Part shown: positions 27,490 to 36,860 of the stretch, piece after piece
Position numbering within the stretch: the first letter of the stretch is position 1
Layout of the letters: each line of letters opens with the position of its first letter
Origin: Cohaesibacter intestini
GTDB taxonomy: Bacteria; Pseudomonadota; Alphaproteobacteria; Rhizobiales; Cohaesibacteraceae
Direction: 5' to 3'
DNA: 64,000 bases
Assembly: GCF_003324485.1 (NCBI RefSeq)
Contig: NZ_QODK01000001.1
Coordinates: 992,001-1,056,000, forward strand
Program-made: the position numbers and the translations under genes
Notes under the pieces: model-generated
Seen by the model: the letters and a program-made list of their open reading frames with translations, nothing else
What the model was told of the DNA's origin: nothing
The model's database searches: none

Positions 27490-28692
27490 TCACCCAAGGA
27501 GGCAGTGCCTGAGACGGTGCATGGCGTCTTCGGTCTGATCGAGATCGGCTACGATGGCGATGCGCAGGAAACCGTCGCCGGGATTGACCCCGGATGCATC
27601 GCTGCGGGCCAGAAAGGAACCCGGTACCACGCGCAGGCCTACCTCGCGCCAAAGCTTCTCCGTGATGCTGGCATCGTCGCCAAAGGCGGAGACATCAAGC
27701 CACAGGAAGAAACCGGCAGGCGGAATCTCATAGGTCAGATCATTGCCGAGAATGCGGCGCACCGCATCGAATTTGGCATTGTACAGACGGCGGTTTTCCT
27801 CGACATGGGCCTCATCGCGGAAGGCGGCGGCAGCAGCAGCCTGCAAAGGCATAGGCACCTGCGGGGCGGCCATGTTGCGATATTTGGTCCATTGGGTCAG
27901 GAAGGCACCGTCGCCTGCGGCAAAACCGCAGCGCAAGCCAGCAAGGTTGGAGCGCTTGGACAGGGAATTGAAGGTGACAATGTTGGAATAGTCGCCTTCC
28001 GCTGCCTCCAGCACGCCCGCAGGCGGGGTGTCGCGATAGATCTCGGAATAGCATTCATCGGCCAGCACAAGGAAATTATGCTTGCGGCTAAGGGCGATCA
28101 ACTTCTGCCAGACTTCCTTGCCTGCAACACTGCCCTGCGGGTTGGCGGGCGAGGCGTAGAAGAAGGCAATCGTCCGGTCGAGCAGCTCGGTATCGAGGGC
28201 GAGAGCATCGAGATCGGGCAGATAATTGGAGTCCGGTGAACCATTGAGGAAGACCGGCTCGGCATCAATGGCGCGGGCTGCCGCAATATAGGTATGGAAG
28301 AAGGGATTGGGCAGCAGGATGGCCGGTTTATCAAGCGTCTTGCCGAAGTGATCTCGCGCCCAGTCGCGGGCGCCGACAATGGCGTGGAACAGGCCTTCGC
28401 GGCTGCCGTTGAGTGGCAGCACATTCTTTTCGCTGAAGCCGGCTTCATCCAGTCCGTAGCGAGCTTTCAGCCAATCGCAGACACTGGCGCGGAAATCGTC
28501 GGTGCCTTGAATGGCCGGGTAACGGCGGAAGGCATCGACATGGTCAGCAATCACCTCAGGGATAAAGGCCGGAAAGGCGTGCTGCGGCTCGCCGATGGTC
28601 AGATTGATCGGAGCATGGGTTGCTTCGTTGGACGGCGTGATGCCGTCCAGAATGTCAGCCAGTCTCTGGAAGGGGGAACGTTGGTCTTGCAT
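27490..28692 (-). CDS. Class I/II PLP aminotransferase (DapC-like)
   Basis: A 400-residue fold-type I aminotransferase. INLTIGEPQHAFPAF near the start, LNGSREGLFHAI, FYASPANPQGSVA, DECYSEIY and the PLP-lysine motif NSLSKRSNLAGLRCG are all present, with the final GDGFLRIAIVADL. The pattern resembles succinyldiaminopimelate aminotransferases (lysine and peptidoglycan precursor synthesis), but aspartate-type activity cannot be excluded. The ATG at 28692 is chosen over a TTG 20 codons upstream because MQDQRSPFQRLADIL matches the family N-terminus. It lies 119 bases upstream of ftsK on the same strand. Confidence 0.88.
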   Translation of the reverse strand: MQDQRSPFQRLADILDGITPSNEATHAPINLTIGEPQHAFPAFIPEVIADHVDAFRRYPAIQGTDDFRASVCDWLKARYGLDEAGFSEKNVLPLNGSREGLFHAIVGARDWARDHFGKTLDKPAILLPNPFFHTYIAAARAIDAEPVFLNGSPDSNYLPDLDALALDTELLDRTIAFFYASPANPQGSVAGKEVWQKLIALSRKHNFLVLADECYSEIYRDTPPAGVLEAAEGDYSNIVTFNSLSKRSNLAGLRCGFAAGDGAFLTQWTKYRNMAAPQVPMPLQAAAAAAFRDEAHVEENRRLYNAKFDAVRRILGNDLTYEIPPAGFFLWLDVSAFGDDASITEKLWREVGLRVVPGSFLARSDASGVNPGDGFLRIAIVADLDQTEDAMHRLRHCLLG

Positions 28693-28822
28693 GCGCTCAA
28701 AGGGCCTTTCCAAGCGTCTGATTGGGATCGATCCGTCTGTTATTGCGGGCAATGCGTTGTCCGGGCAGTCCGGGTGGTTCGGGCAGGTGTTGATTGACCT
28801 GCGGGCGAGTCGCGCCCCACAG

Positions 28823-28865
28823 TTAACGTCCAGTTTAGCGGTCTGTTGGTTAAGACAGTTTTAAC
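28823..28865 (-). promoter_or_regulatory. CtrA box and near-box upstream of aminotransferase-ftsK
   Basis: TTAA (28850-28853), seven bases, TTAAC (28861-28865) is a full CtrA site in either orientation. TTAA (28823-28826), seven bases, TTTA (28834-28837) is a one-mismatch copy 27 bases away. They lie 130-175 bases before the aminotransferase start. The remainder of the 500-base gap (28693-29192) holds the glutamate dehydrogenase terminator and nothing else I can identify. Confidence 0.5.
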
Positions 28866-29135
28866 TTTTGCCGCAGGCAGTCGCTCCCGTCGCAGTGCCC
28901 TGTGCCATTGGTGCAGAACTGGCTGGTGATCGGGGAAATCGATCCGGATTCAGAAGGGTCAGGATTGTGCTCTTTTGCCGGTGAACAGTCCTGAAGGATG
29001 GGTGATAAGACGGGCCGGTATCCCGTCGGGATGAGACGGCAAGGATGCTGGAAAGGCGGAATAGCTGCAAGCCAAAGCCGCCTGACTTATCGTCCGATGG
29101 TCATGACTTTAGGGAATGGGGTGAAGGCACAAGAA

Positions 29136-29164
29136 AGGCCGGGGCATCACGGATGCCCCGGCCT
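29136..29164 (-). terminator. Glutamate dehydrogenase terminator hairpin
   Basis: A perfect 13-pair stem AGGCCGGGGCATC (29136-29148) / GATGCCCCGGCCT (29152-29164) with a three-base loop, 28 bases past the stop. On the minus strand it is followed by TTTCTTGT, a weak T tract. Confidence 0.7.
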
Positions 29165-29192
29165 GTTGATGGTCGATTGGACTTCGTGTCGA

Positions 29193-32100
29193 TCAGATGT
29201 CGCGGGCGAGGTCGGAGAGAAGCCCTGCGGCGACCGCGAATTTCGAGACTGTCAAGGTGTCGCTGTCCATGATGGCATTGACCGCCTTGACCGTCCGCTT
29301 GATGGCGTGACCTTCTTCCTCGATCCATTGTTCCATGCCGGACTTGTTGTCGCCACCATAGCTCAGGATGCCCGCCGTCATCAGATTGTGGGCGTTCGAG
29401 AGGCTGTCGCGCACCCGGTCAAGGGCAAGGCCTTCATAATAGTCAGAGACATCGAGGCTCTGGGCGAGGGCATCGATGCGACCGATCTTGAAGTGTCCGG
29501 CAACGGCGAAATAGGCTTCTGCCGCGGTATCCAGTGACTTGTCCGCCTTGTCGGCCACCAGAATGATGTCCGGGATATGGGAGACAAGCGACAGATGGGC
29601 GATGCGGCTGGCCAGCTGCTTGGGGACGCCATTTTCGACATAGCGCTCGGTTTCCGAAGCCAGACGATCCGAGAGATATGGCGGCAGATATTTGTCGATT
29701 TTCGGCGACAAGTCATCGATGCCATTGCGATAATGCTCTACCGCATCCGCGATGGAGGTTGAGGTCGGGATGCTGCGCATGAACCACAAAATCTCCGCCA
29801 AGAGCAGTTTCTGCACTTCGTGATAGAGCTCAAGCTGCATGGCCCCGGAGACCTTGCTGTCCAGAGCATCGATGGCATCATGCAACTCTCTGAGACCGAA
29901 GGAATCGCGCACGACCACATAGGCACGGGCAATCTCGACGACGGAGGTGCCGGTCTTGTCAGCAATGCGCGGGATGAGGGTCGCCCCGCCACGGTTGATC
30001 ATCGAGTTGGTGATCAGAGTGGTGATTATTTCCCGGCGCAGGCGGTGATCGGCAATCTCGTCCGCAAAATCACCCTGCATTTTTTCAGGGAAATAGAAGC
30101 GCAGCTCCCGTTCGAGATAGTCCTCGTCCGGCAGGTTGCTTTCCAGCAAATCCTCATAAAGGGTGTTTTTGGCATAGGCCAGCAGAACGGAGATTTCTGC
30201 CCGTGTCAGAGGCTGGCCTTTCTTGCGCATTTCGTTGAGGATCTCGTTGTCGGGCAGGAATTCGACATCGCGATCCAGATCCCCCGCTTCTTCCATCCGT
30301 TCCATCAAACGGCGTTGATAGCCGAAATCTTCCATGCCGCGTTGCTCGGTGAGCGAGACGGACAGGGTCTGCAGATAGTTGTTGCGCAGGCACAGACCGG
30401 CGACTGTGTTGGTCATTTCGGACAGCAGTTTGTTGCGGGCCGTAACATCCATCTTGCCTTTACGCACGGCGGCGCCAAGGGCAATCTTGATGTTGACTTC
30501 CATATCCGAGCTGTTGACGCCTGCGGAATTGTCGATGGCATCGGTGTTGCAGCGTCCGCCCAACCGGTTGAATTCGATACGGGCACGCTGGGTTACACCC
30601 AGATTGGCGCCTTCGCCGATGGCTTTGACGCGCAGCTCTTTCGGTGTGACGCGGATGGCGTCGTTGGCACGGTCATCCGCATCTGCATCGCTTTCGCTCG
30701 AAGCGCGGATATAGGTGCCGATGCCGCCGAACCACAAAAGATCCGCTTCGGCCATCAGAATGGCCTTCATCAGTTCCTGCGGGGTGACCTTCTTTTTGCT
30801 CAGGCCAAGCGCCTGCTGTGCTTCACTGGACAGGGTAATGGATTTCTCTGAACGTGAGAAAACGCCACCGCCCTTGGAAATCAGCGAGGTGTCATAGTCC
30901 TTCCAGGATGACCGGCCGAGATCGAAGATGCGTTTGCGCTCCTTCCAACTGGTCTCCGGATCCGGATTGGGATCGATGAAGATGTCGCGATGGTCAAAGG
31001 CAGCAATCAGTCTGGTCGCCTTGGACAGCAACATGCCATTGCCGAAGACGTCGCCGGACATGTCGCCGACGCCGACCACGGTGAATGGCTCGGTCTGAAT
31101 GTCGCGATCCATTTCCCGGAAGTGGCGTTTGACTGCTTCCCAGGCGCCACGCGCGGTGATGCCCATTTTCTTGTGGTCATAGCCAGCGGAGCCGCCGGAT
31201 GCGAAGGCGTCACCGAGCCAGAAGGAATGGTCTTCTGAAATGCCGTTGGCAATGTCGGAGAAGGTGGCCGTGCCCTTGTCGGCGGCGACAACCAGATAGG
31301 GATCGTCCTCATCGTGACGGGTGACATTTTCTGGTGGCAGAATGGTCTGACCCTCCAGATTGTCGGTCACATCGAGCAGCGAGGAGATGAACAGCCGATA
31401 GGAGGCGATGCCCTCGGCCATGAAGGCCTCGCGGTCGCTGGAGGGTGGCAGATGCTTGGGCACGAAGCCGCCCTTCGAGCCGACGGGCACGATCACCGCA
31501 TTCTTGACCTGCTGGGCCTTGACCAGACCGAGCACCTCGGTGCGGAAATCCTGTGGTCGATCCGACCATCTCAGGCCACCGCGGGCAACCTTGCCGAAGC
31601 GCAGATGCAGGCCTTCGACGCGGGGGCTATAGACGAAGATTTCGCGGAATGGCTTGGGCTCCGGCATGTCTTCCATGGCCCGCGGATTGAGCTTGATCGA
31701 CAGGGTCGGTTTGTAGCCACCTTCCTCGGTGCGCTGGTAGAAGTTGGTGCGCAGGCTGGCTTGAATGACACCGAGGAACTTGCGCAGGATGCGGTCGTCA
31801 TCAAGGTTGGAGACCTGTTCAAGTGCCGTCAGGATGCCACTGGACAGGCGTTTGCATTCCTCCTCGCGCGCCTTGTGCTTGGGATCAAAGCGGGCGTGGA
31901 AAAGATCGACCAGCAGCGCGCCGAGATCGGGATATTTGTCCAGCGTATCCCACATATAGTCCTGATCATACGGAATGCGGACCTGGCGCAGATAACGCGA
32001 AATCGTGCGCAGGATGGTGATGTCGCGCCAATGCAGGTTCGCTGCCATGGCCAGACGGTTGTAGCCATCATTCTCGGCCTGACCATCCCAAATGGCGAGG

Positions 32101-34022
32101 AAACAGGCTTCGAGCTTGTCGCCGACTTCCTTGATGTTGATCGACTTGCAGCTGGCCCGTTCCAGATCCATGTCATGCATCCAGAAGGTGCGGTTGGACC
32201 CCATCGGCGAGATGGCATAGGAGCGTTCGTCAATCACCCGGAAGCCCATATTTTCAAGGATCGGCACCCGTTCGGACAATGGAATTGGATTGTCCTGATG
32301 GAAGATTTTCAGGGTGATGCGGTGATCTGCTTCTTTTTCATCACGATAGAATTGAATGGCGGTATCCACCGAACCATTCATTCGCTCCATGATGGAGATG
32401 TCGTTGAGCGCAATATCCGGCGAGAAGGTGTCACGATAGGCCTCGGAGAAAGCCTCGCAATAGCGATGCACCATTTGTGACGCTTTCTTGATGCTCATCG
32501 CATCGCGCAAGGCCAAATCGAGGCGATCAGCCCATGTGGTGACGATTTTGTTGACTTCGTTTTCCAGCTCGAGACGCGACGGGGTCGGTGTCTTGCCATG
32601 GCGGCGGCCGATGATGAAATGGACGCGGGTCAGCGGGCTGTCGGGGAAATCGAGATAGGTGGCCGAGATATGGCCGTCATAGACCTTGCACAGATAGTCG
32701 CCGATTTTCAGCCGGACCGATGTGTTGAAGCGGTCGCGCGGGACATAGACGAGGCTGGAGACAAAGCGGTCGAACTTGTCGACGCGAGAGAGAACCCGAA
32801 CGCGCGGACGGCGGCTGAGGCGGAGAATCTCCTCAGAGTTGTTGAGCAGGGTCTGTTCATCAACCTGGAACAGTTCGTCGCGGGGATAGCCTTCCAGAAC
32901 GTTGAGCAGAGCCTTGCCCGAATGGCCGGACGGATCCACCGAGGCCTTGTCGATGGTGCGGGCGACCTTGCGGCGCAGGAACGGGATGTTTGTGGCGGAC
33001 CGGTTGTAGGCGGTGGAAGTGAAGAGGCCGACAATGCGCAACTCACCGGTCAGTTGCCCCTGATCGCCATAGATCTTGACGCCGATATAATCCATGTAGG
33101 TGCGGCGGTGAACCTTGGTCTTGACGTTGGCCTTGGTAATGATCAGCGGTTCCGGCCGCATCAGGAATTCGCGGATTTCCGGGGTCATGGTCACCAGTTC
33201 GGAGCCACGACGCAGCACCCGCACATCCGGATTGCGCAGAATGCCAAGGCCGGGACGTTGGGTCCGTTTCAGCTCTCCCTCGCTCGGGGAGCCTTCAAAG
33301 GCATATTCGCGCATACCCAAAAGGGTGAAATTGTTGTCGACCAGCCAGCGGAGGAATTCAACGGTCTCTTCGATTTCGTCTTGTGGCAGAGGCGGTGGCG
33401 TGATCTTGAAAATGGCGATGGTTTCTTCCAGACGCAGCAGCATCGACTTCCAGTCGGTCACGCAGGCAGACACGTCCTCAAGAACAATGTTGAGTTCCTT
33501 CTTCAACTCGTTTTTCTGCGTCTTGCCGGAGATGCGGGACACGTGGACGTGGATCAGGCTTTCACGCTGGGGTTTGACGCCGTTCTTTGCCTCGCGGCGA
33601 TCACGCAAGCCGACAAGCTTTTTCTCGTCATCGCGTTCGGTATCAAAGATCGGGTGCAGCACCAGATGAATGTCGAAACCGAGCTGTTGCAACTCGCCCA
33701 TGATCGAATCAACCAGAAATGGCTTGTTCACATTGTGAAGTTGGATGATGGAGACCTGGTTCAGCATCTCGCCATTCTCGCCCTCGTAGACGGGGTCGAA
33801 AATGTCGATGGTGTGACCGCCATCAAAAGGGGGGGTGAAACGTTCGAAGGCCTGTTGTGCAAAATGGGCGATTTCCTCGGCGCGATAACGGGAGAGATCC
33901 TCCTTGTCGCTTGCTTTGAGGAGCCGCTCGAGAAAGTCGGCTTCCAGATCGCCTTGTTTTGCTGCGATGGCCTTGGCGTTTGCCAGACGTTCGGCGTGTT
34001 CGCGTACCAGTTCGGGTGCCAT
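29193..34022 (-). CDS. Large NAD-specific glutamate dehydrogenase
   Basis: A 1609-residue enzyme of the 180-kDa class that oxidatively deaminates glutamate to 2-oxoglutarate. The N-terminal half (to about 700) contains ACT-like regulatory repeats (for example VSIIQLHNVNKPFLVDSIMGELQQLG); the catalytic part begins near RLRFGKVARGGLRWSDRPQDF and includes VPVGSKGGFVPK, GDMSGDVFGNGML and GEGANLGVTQRARIEF. The start at 34022 has GGAGG seven bases before it; a start 11 codons upstream would cover that site. In Caulobacter the homologue (GdhZ) also slows division by acting on FtsZ; here ftsK lies two genes downstream. Intact throughout. Confidence 0.95.
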   Translation of the reverse strand: MAPELVREHAERLANAKAIAAKQGDLEADFLERLLKASDKEDLSRYRAEEIAHFAQQAFERFTPPFDGGHTIDIFDPVYEGENGEMLNQVSIIQLHNVNKPFLVDSIMGELQQLGFDIHLVLHPIFDTERDDEKKLVGLRDRREAKNGVKPQRESLIHVHVSRISGKTQKNELKKELNIVLEDVSACVTDWKSMLLRLEETIAIFKITPPPLPQDEIEETVEFLRWLVDNNFTLLGMREYAFEGSPSEGELKRTQRPGLGILRNPDVRVLRRGSELVTMTPEIREFLMRPEPLIITKANVKTKVHRRTYMDYIGVKIYGDQGQLTGELRIVGLFTSTAYNRSATNIPFLRRKVARTIDKASVDPSGHSGKALLNVLEGYPRDELFQVDEQTLLNNSEEILRLSRRPRVRVLSRVDKFDRFVSSLVYVPRDRFNTSVRLKIGDYLCKVYDGHISATYLDFPDSPLTRVHFIIGRRHGKTPTPSRLELENEVNKIVTTWADRLDLALRDAMSIKKASQMVHRYCEAFSEAYRDTFSPDIALNDISIMERMNGSVDTAIQFYRDEKEADHRITLKIFHQDNPIPLSERVPILENMGFRVIDERSYAISPMGSNRTFWMHDMDLERASCKSINIKEVGDKLEACFLAIWDGQAENDGYNRLAMAANLHWRDITILRTISRYLRQVRIPYDQDYMWDTLDKYPDLGALLVDLFHARFDPKHKAREEECKRLSSGILTALEQVSNLDDDRILRKFLGVIQASLRTNFYQRTEEGGYKPTLSIKLNPRAMEDMPEPKPFREIFVYSPRVEGLHLRFGKVARGGLRWSDRPQDFRTEVLGLVKAQQVKNAVIVPVGSKGGFVPKHLPPSSDREAFMAEGIASYRLFISSLLDVTDNLEGQTILPPENVTRHDEDDPYLVVAADKGTATFSDIANGISEDHSFWLGDAFASGGSAGYDHKKMGITARGAWEAVKRHFREMDRDIQTEPFTVVGVGDMSGDVFGNGMLLSKATRLIAAFDHRDIFIDPNPDPETSWKERKRIFDLGRSSWKDYDTSLISKGGGVFSRSEKSITLSSEAQQALGLSKKKVTPQELMKAILMAEADLLWFGGIGTYIRASSESDADADDRANDAIRVTPKELRVKAIGEGANLGVTQRARIEFNRLGGRCNTDAIDNSAGVNSSDMEVNIKIALGAAVRKGKMDVTARNKLLSEMTNTVAGLCLRNNYLQTLSVSLTEQRGMEDFGYQRRLMERMEEAGDLDRDVEFLPDNEILNEMRKKGQPLTRAEISVLLAYAKNTLYEDLLESNLPDEDYLERELRFYFPEKMQGDFADEIADHRLRREIITTLITNSMINRGGATLIPRIADKTGTSVVEIARAYVVVRDSFGLRELHDAIDALDSKVSGAMQLELYHEVQKLLLAEILWFMRSIPTSTSIADAVEHYRNGIDDLSPKIDKYLPPYLSDRLASETERYVENGVPKQLASRIAHLSLVSHIPDIILVADKADKSLDTAAEAYFAVAGHFKIGRIDALAQSLDVSDYYEGLALDRVRDSLSNAHNLMTAGILSYGGDNKSGMEQWIEEEGHAIKRTVKAVNAIMDSDTLTVSKFAVAAGLLSDLARDI

Positions 34023-34377
34023 TTTGTTTCCTCCGGGGACCCGGTTTGCCGGCACCCCTTTTCTTTTTGACCGTTATGAGACGAATATTAGCGGTCTTTC
34101 ACGATAACCATAAACCTATCAGGGTAAATGTTGGTCAAACACTGACGTAAAAATTTCTTGAGCGAGAAATTGCAATTGTTCACCGAAAAGACTTGTGGAT
34201 GACATCTGTTCTTTCCGTCCCGGCTAGGGACGGGAAATTATCCCCCTGTTTGGACGAATGTCGGAATGTTCCTGCTCTTGAAGCCTGTGACCCAAGGCTT
34301 CAGTATGACGTGGGGAGCGCGGGCCGAACAAACAAGATCCGTTCAGGATCATGCCCGACATTTCCATGGGAGGAAAG
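34023..34377. other. Divergent promoter region with two hairpins
   Basis: Separates glutamate dehydrogenase (minus) from the AhpD-like gene (plus). One palindrome, AATTTCT (34152-34158) / AGAAATT (34165-34171), could be an operator. A second, TGAAGCCT (34279-34286) / AGGCTTCA (34295-34302), lies 75 bases before the plus-strand start and may be in its leader. No gene is supported. Confidence 0.4.
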
Positions 34378-34983
34378 ATGACTGAATTGAAAGAGGGCCG
34401 GGAGCCGGTCAAACAGGCGGGAAAGGCTGTCACGGCGCTTGATTTGCCGCCAATGGATCCGATGCCGGACGATATCGGTAACTATTTTGCCATTTGCGCA
34501 GAAAAGCTCGGCATGGTGCCCAATGTGCTTCAGGCCTACAGCTTTGATGAAGCGAAATTTCGCGCCTTTTCGCAGCTTTACAACAATCTGATGCTGGATG
34601 AGAGCGGACTGAGCAAGCTGGAGCGGGAAATGATCGCGGTGGTGGTTTCCTCGATCAACCGCTGTTTCTACTGCCTTGTGGCCCATGGGCAAGCGGTGCG
34701 GCAGCTGTCTGGCGATCCGCTGTTGGGAGAACTGATGGTGATGAATTATCGCGCTGCAGACCTGTCAAACCGCCATCGGGTGATGCTTGATTATGCCGCG
34801 AAGTTGACCGAGACGCCAGAAAAGGTGACCGGCGAGGACCGCGCCACGCTCACCGCGGTCGGTTTCTCGGACCGTGATATCTGGGACATCGCCAATGTCA
34901 CCGGTTTCTTCAACATGTCGAACCGGGTGGCAATTGCCAGCGACATGACCCCCAATGATGGCTATCACGGTCAGGATCGCTAA
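34378..34983 (+). CDS. AhpD-like peroxidase-related protein (CMD family)
   Basis: A 201-residue carboxymuconolactone-decarboxylase-fold protein of the uncharacterised peroxidase-related type. The redox motif is C96-FY-C99 with H103 (NRCFYCLVAHG), preceded by LEREMIAVVVSSIN. The C-terminal FFNMSNRVAIASDMTPNDGYHG matches this subgroup. The ATG at 34378 has GGAGGAAAG directly before it; a start nine codons upstream is less likely. It probably reduces organic peroxides or uses another thiol reaction; no partner reductase adjoins it. It is a second CMD-fold protein in the window, distinct from the ECF41 partner at 15969. Confidence 0.88.
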   Translation: MTELKEGREPVKQAGKAVTALDLPPMDPMPDDIGNYFAICAEKLGMVPNVLQAYSFDEAKFRAFSQLYNNLMLDESGLSKLEREMIAVVVSSINRCFYCLVAHGQAVRQLSGDPLLGELMVMNYRAADLSNRHRVMLDYAAKLTETPEKVTGEDRATLTAVGFSDRDIWDIANVTGFFNMSNRVAIASDMTPNDGYHGQDR

Positions 34984-35035
34984 GGTTTATTGCAATTTTC
35001 TGTCCGGTCTGCCGGTTGGCAGGCCGGGCCGCGGT

Positions 35036-35668
35036 CTAACGGCAATAATCGAGCGCGATCTTCATTGCCCATGACGACCCTTTGAGCGAGAAGGTCTCGA
35101 ATTGCCGAGCGAAGCGGACATTGAGACGGTTGGCGCTTTGCAGCAGGCTGATCAATAGAGCATCGCGCGAAAGCATGTCAGTGATCAGCGCGCCTTCATA
35201 TTCGCCCATTTCCAGAGTCAAAGGGGGATGGCCATCAAAGGAGAAGGTGACCGGCTTGGGGTCGGCCCAATCCAGTGCCAGCCTGTCGATCCGACGACCT
35301 GCCATGGAGATATATCGGTCTCCACCTTTACCGCAGACATAGCTTAGAGCCAGTTTGCCGTTGCGACTCTCGGTGTTGGCCGCATAGCCGTCATAATAGG
35401 GCGGCTCGTCAATCGATAATTTGTAAATACTCCAGTGACCTCTTTGCCCGCGCTGGATGGGTTCGGCCGGTTGGTCCTGCGTTTCATTGCAGTTGCGTTC
35501 GACGCAGGCGTGATATTTCGGGCTGGTGGCGCCGGGCGAATTGGCAAGGCAAGACCAGATGCAGCGTTGCAGTGCCATCGGGTCATCCCCGGATTGGGTG
35601 GACGCGGTGCTAGTGAGGGCGAGCAGGGCTGTTGTGGCAGTCAATAGGGTGGGCAATATAGATGTCAT
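35036..35668 (-). CDS. Secreted protein of unknown function
   Basis: A 210-residue protein with a signal peptide (about 1-24, MTSILPTLLTATTALLALTS, cleavage near STA/STQ). The mature part has six cysteines, four of them in a short N-terminal segment (LQRCIWSCLANSPGATSPKY, HACVERNCNE), suggesting disulfide pairing in the periplasm, then a beta-rich C-terminal part (YICG-like YVCGKGGDRYISM, KPVTFSFDGHPPLTLEMGEYEGALI). I do not recognise the family. It converges with the AhpD-like gene and lies about 100 bases downstream of the LysR gene on the same strand. Confidence 0.75.
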   Translation of the reverse strand: MTSILPTLLTATTALLALTSTASTQSGDDPMALQRCIWSCLANSPGATSPKYHACVERNCNETQDQPAEPIQRGQRGHWSIYKLSIDEPPYYDGYAANTESRNGKLALSYVCGKGGDRYISMAGRRIDRLALDWADPKPVTFSFDGHPPLTLEMGEYEGALITDMLSRDALLISLLQSANRLNVRFARQFETFSLKGSSWAMKIALDYCR

Positions 35669-35770
35669 CTGAACCGGATCTCTTCAGGCAATGGGTCCCA
35701 ATGGCAAGGCTGGCCTTGTTCGCATGGGCAATGAGCAATAGGGACATTAGAGCGCGTATCTGCCGATCTG

Positions 35771-36703
35771 TCACGAAGAAACTGGATTTTGATCTTGCGC
35801 CCATGCCAGATGCCCGGCACGCAGTCGGCGGGCCAGTTTGGTAAAGGCCTGCGCTGTGGGCGAGCGATTGTCTCGCAGAATCGCGCAGGCAATGTTGACC
35901 TGAATATTCGGATGGTGCAGACGCTTGTAGACGATATCCTCAAGGGCGAGTTGGCGCATGCAATCGGGCACCAGTGAGAAGCCGAGATCTGCGGCAACCA
36001 TGCTCATGATCGAGGCAATCTGTGGGGCGGCCTGACCGATGATCGGCTCGAACCCGGCTTTCTGACAGGCAAGAATCGCCGAATCATGCAGGATCAGGCC
36101 GACAATCGGTGGCGTCAGAATGAGGGGCGTATCCTTGAGCAGCAGCAAATCGATTGCCTCTGCGTCGGGGGCCGGATCACGGCTGCGGGACATGGCGGCA
36201 ATCAGCGCTTCGCTGTCGAGTTGATGGGTGGTGATACTGGGCGGATCCTGATCGCTGGGGCGCAGGATCGCCACATCAAGGTCGCCCTTTTCCAAATCCT
36301 CGCGCAATTGGGTTGAGTGGCTTTCCTTGACGCGGAACATCACATCGGGAAAGTCGCGCCGGAAGGTGCGGATCAGGCGTGAGACAATCGGGTTGAGGGC
36401 TGATGCGCCGGTGATGCCGAGATTGAGAGTGCCTGTCTCACCACGGGCGGCGCGGCGGGCGGCTTCGAGCGCCTGCTCTGCCTGAGAGGGAAGGTTATGG
36501 ACCTGTTCAAGGAAGGCTTTGCCTGCGGCGGTCATCTCGGCCCCATGGGGCATGCGATAGAAAAGCGCACTGCCGACCTCGCGCTCAAGATCCTTGATCT
36601 GTTGGCTCAACGGGGGTTGGGCAATGCCAACACGTGCTGCGGCGCGGGTGAAATTCTTCTCCTCGGCCACCGCCAGAAAATAGCGAATATGGCGCAGTTC
36701 CAT
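35771..36703 (-). CDS. LysR-family regulator, divergent from an MFS transporter
   Basis: A 310-residue LysR-type regulator: helix-turn-helix at MELRHIRYFLAVAEEKNFTR and AAARVGIAQPPLSQQIKDLE, and a complete periplasmic-binding-like effector domain. It resembles the BenM/CatM/CbbR-like subgroup (PPLSQQIKDLE). The ATG at 36703 follows AAGGGAG; the preceding TTG is not needed. The divergent arrangement with the MFS gene, sharing a 157-base AT-rich region, suggests it controls the exporter and itself. Confidence 0.9.
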   Translation of the reverse strand: MELRHIRYFLAVAEEKNFTRAAARVGIAQPPLSQQIKDLEREVGSALFYRMPHGAEMTAAGKAFLEQVHNLPSQAEQALEAARRAARGETGTLNLGITGASALNPIVSRLIRTFRRDFPDVMFRVKESHSTQLREDLEKGDLDVAILRPSDQDPPSITTHQLDSEALIAAMSRSRDPAPDAEAIDLLLLKDTPLILTPPIVGLILHDSAILACQKAGFEPIIGQAAPQIASIMSMVAADLGFSLVPDCMRQLALEDIVYKRLHHPNIQVNIACAILRDNRSPTAQAFTKLARRLRAGHLAWAQDQNPVSS

Positions 36704-36860
36704 CAATTGGCTCCCTTGGGCTGATGGCGGATGTTGCCCTTTCTCCGTTTGAAATCGGGATATCCATATAAAATAAATATCAAGAAAGGCAGTATCATAT
36801 ATTAGATAAATTGGAACTCATCCGATATAGGTGGAAATCCACACATACAGGATAAGTGTA
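36704..36860. promoter_or_regulatory. Shared LysR/MFS control region
   Basis: An AT-rich stretch between divergent genes. An inverted repeat TATC (36793-36796) N8 GATA (36805-36808) is the best candidate operator; LysR proteins bind such interrupted palindromes. AGGATAAG just before the MFS ATG is its ribosome-binding site. Confidence 0.4.
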
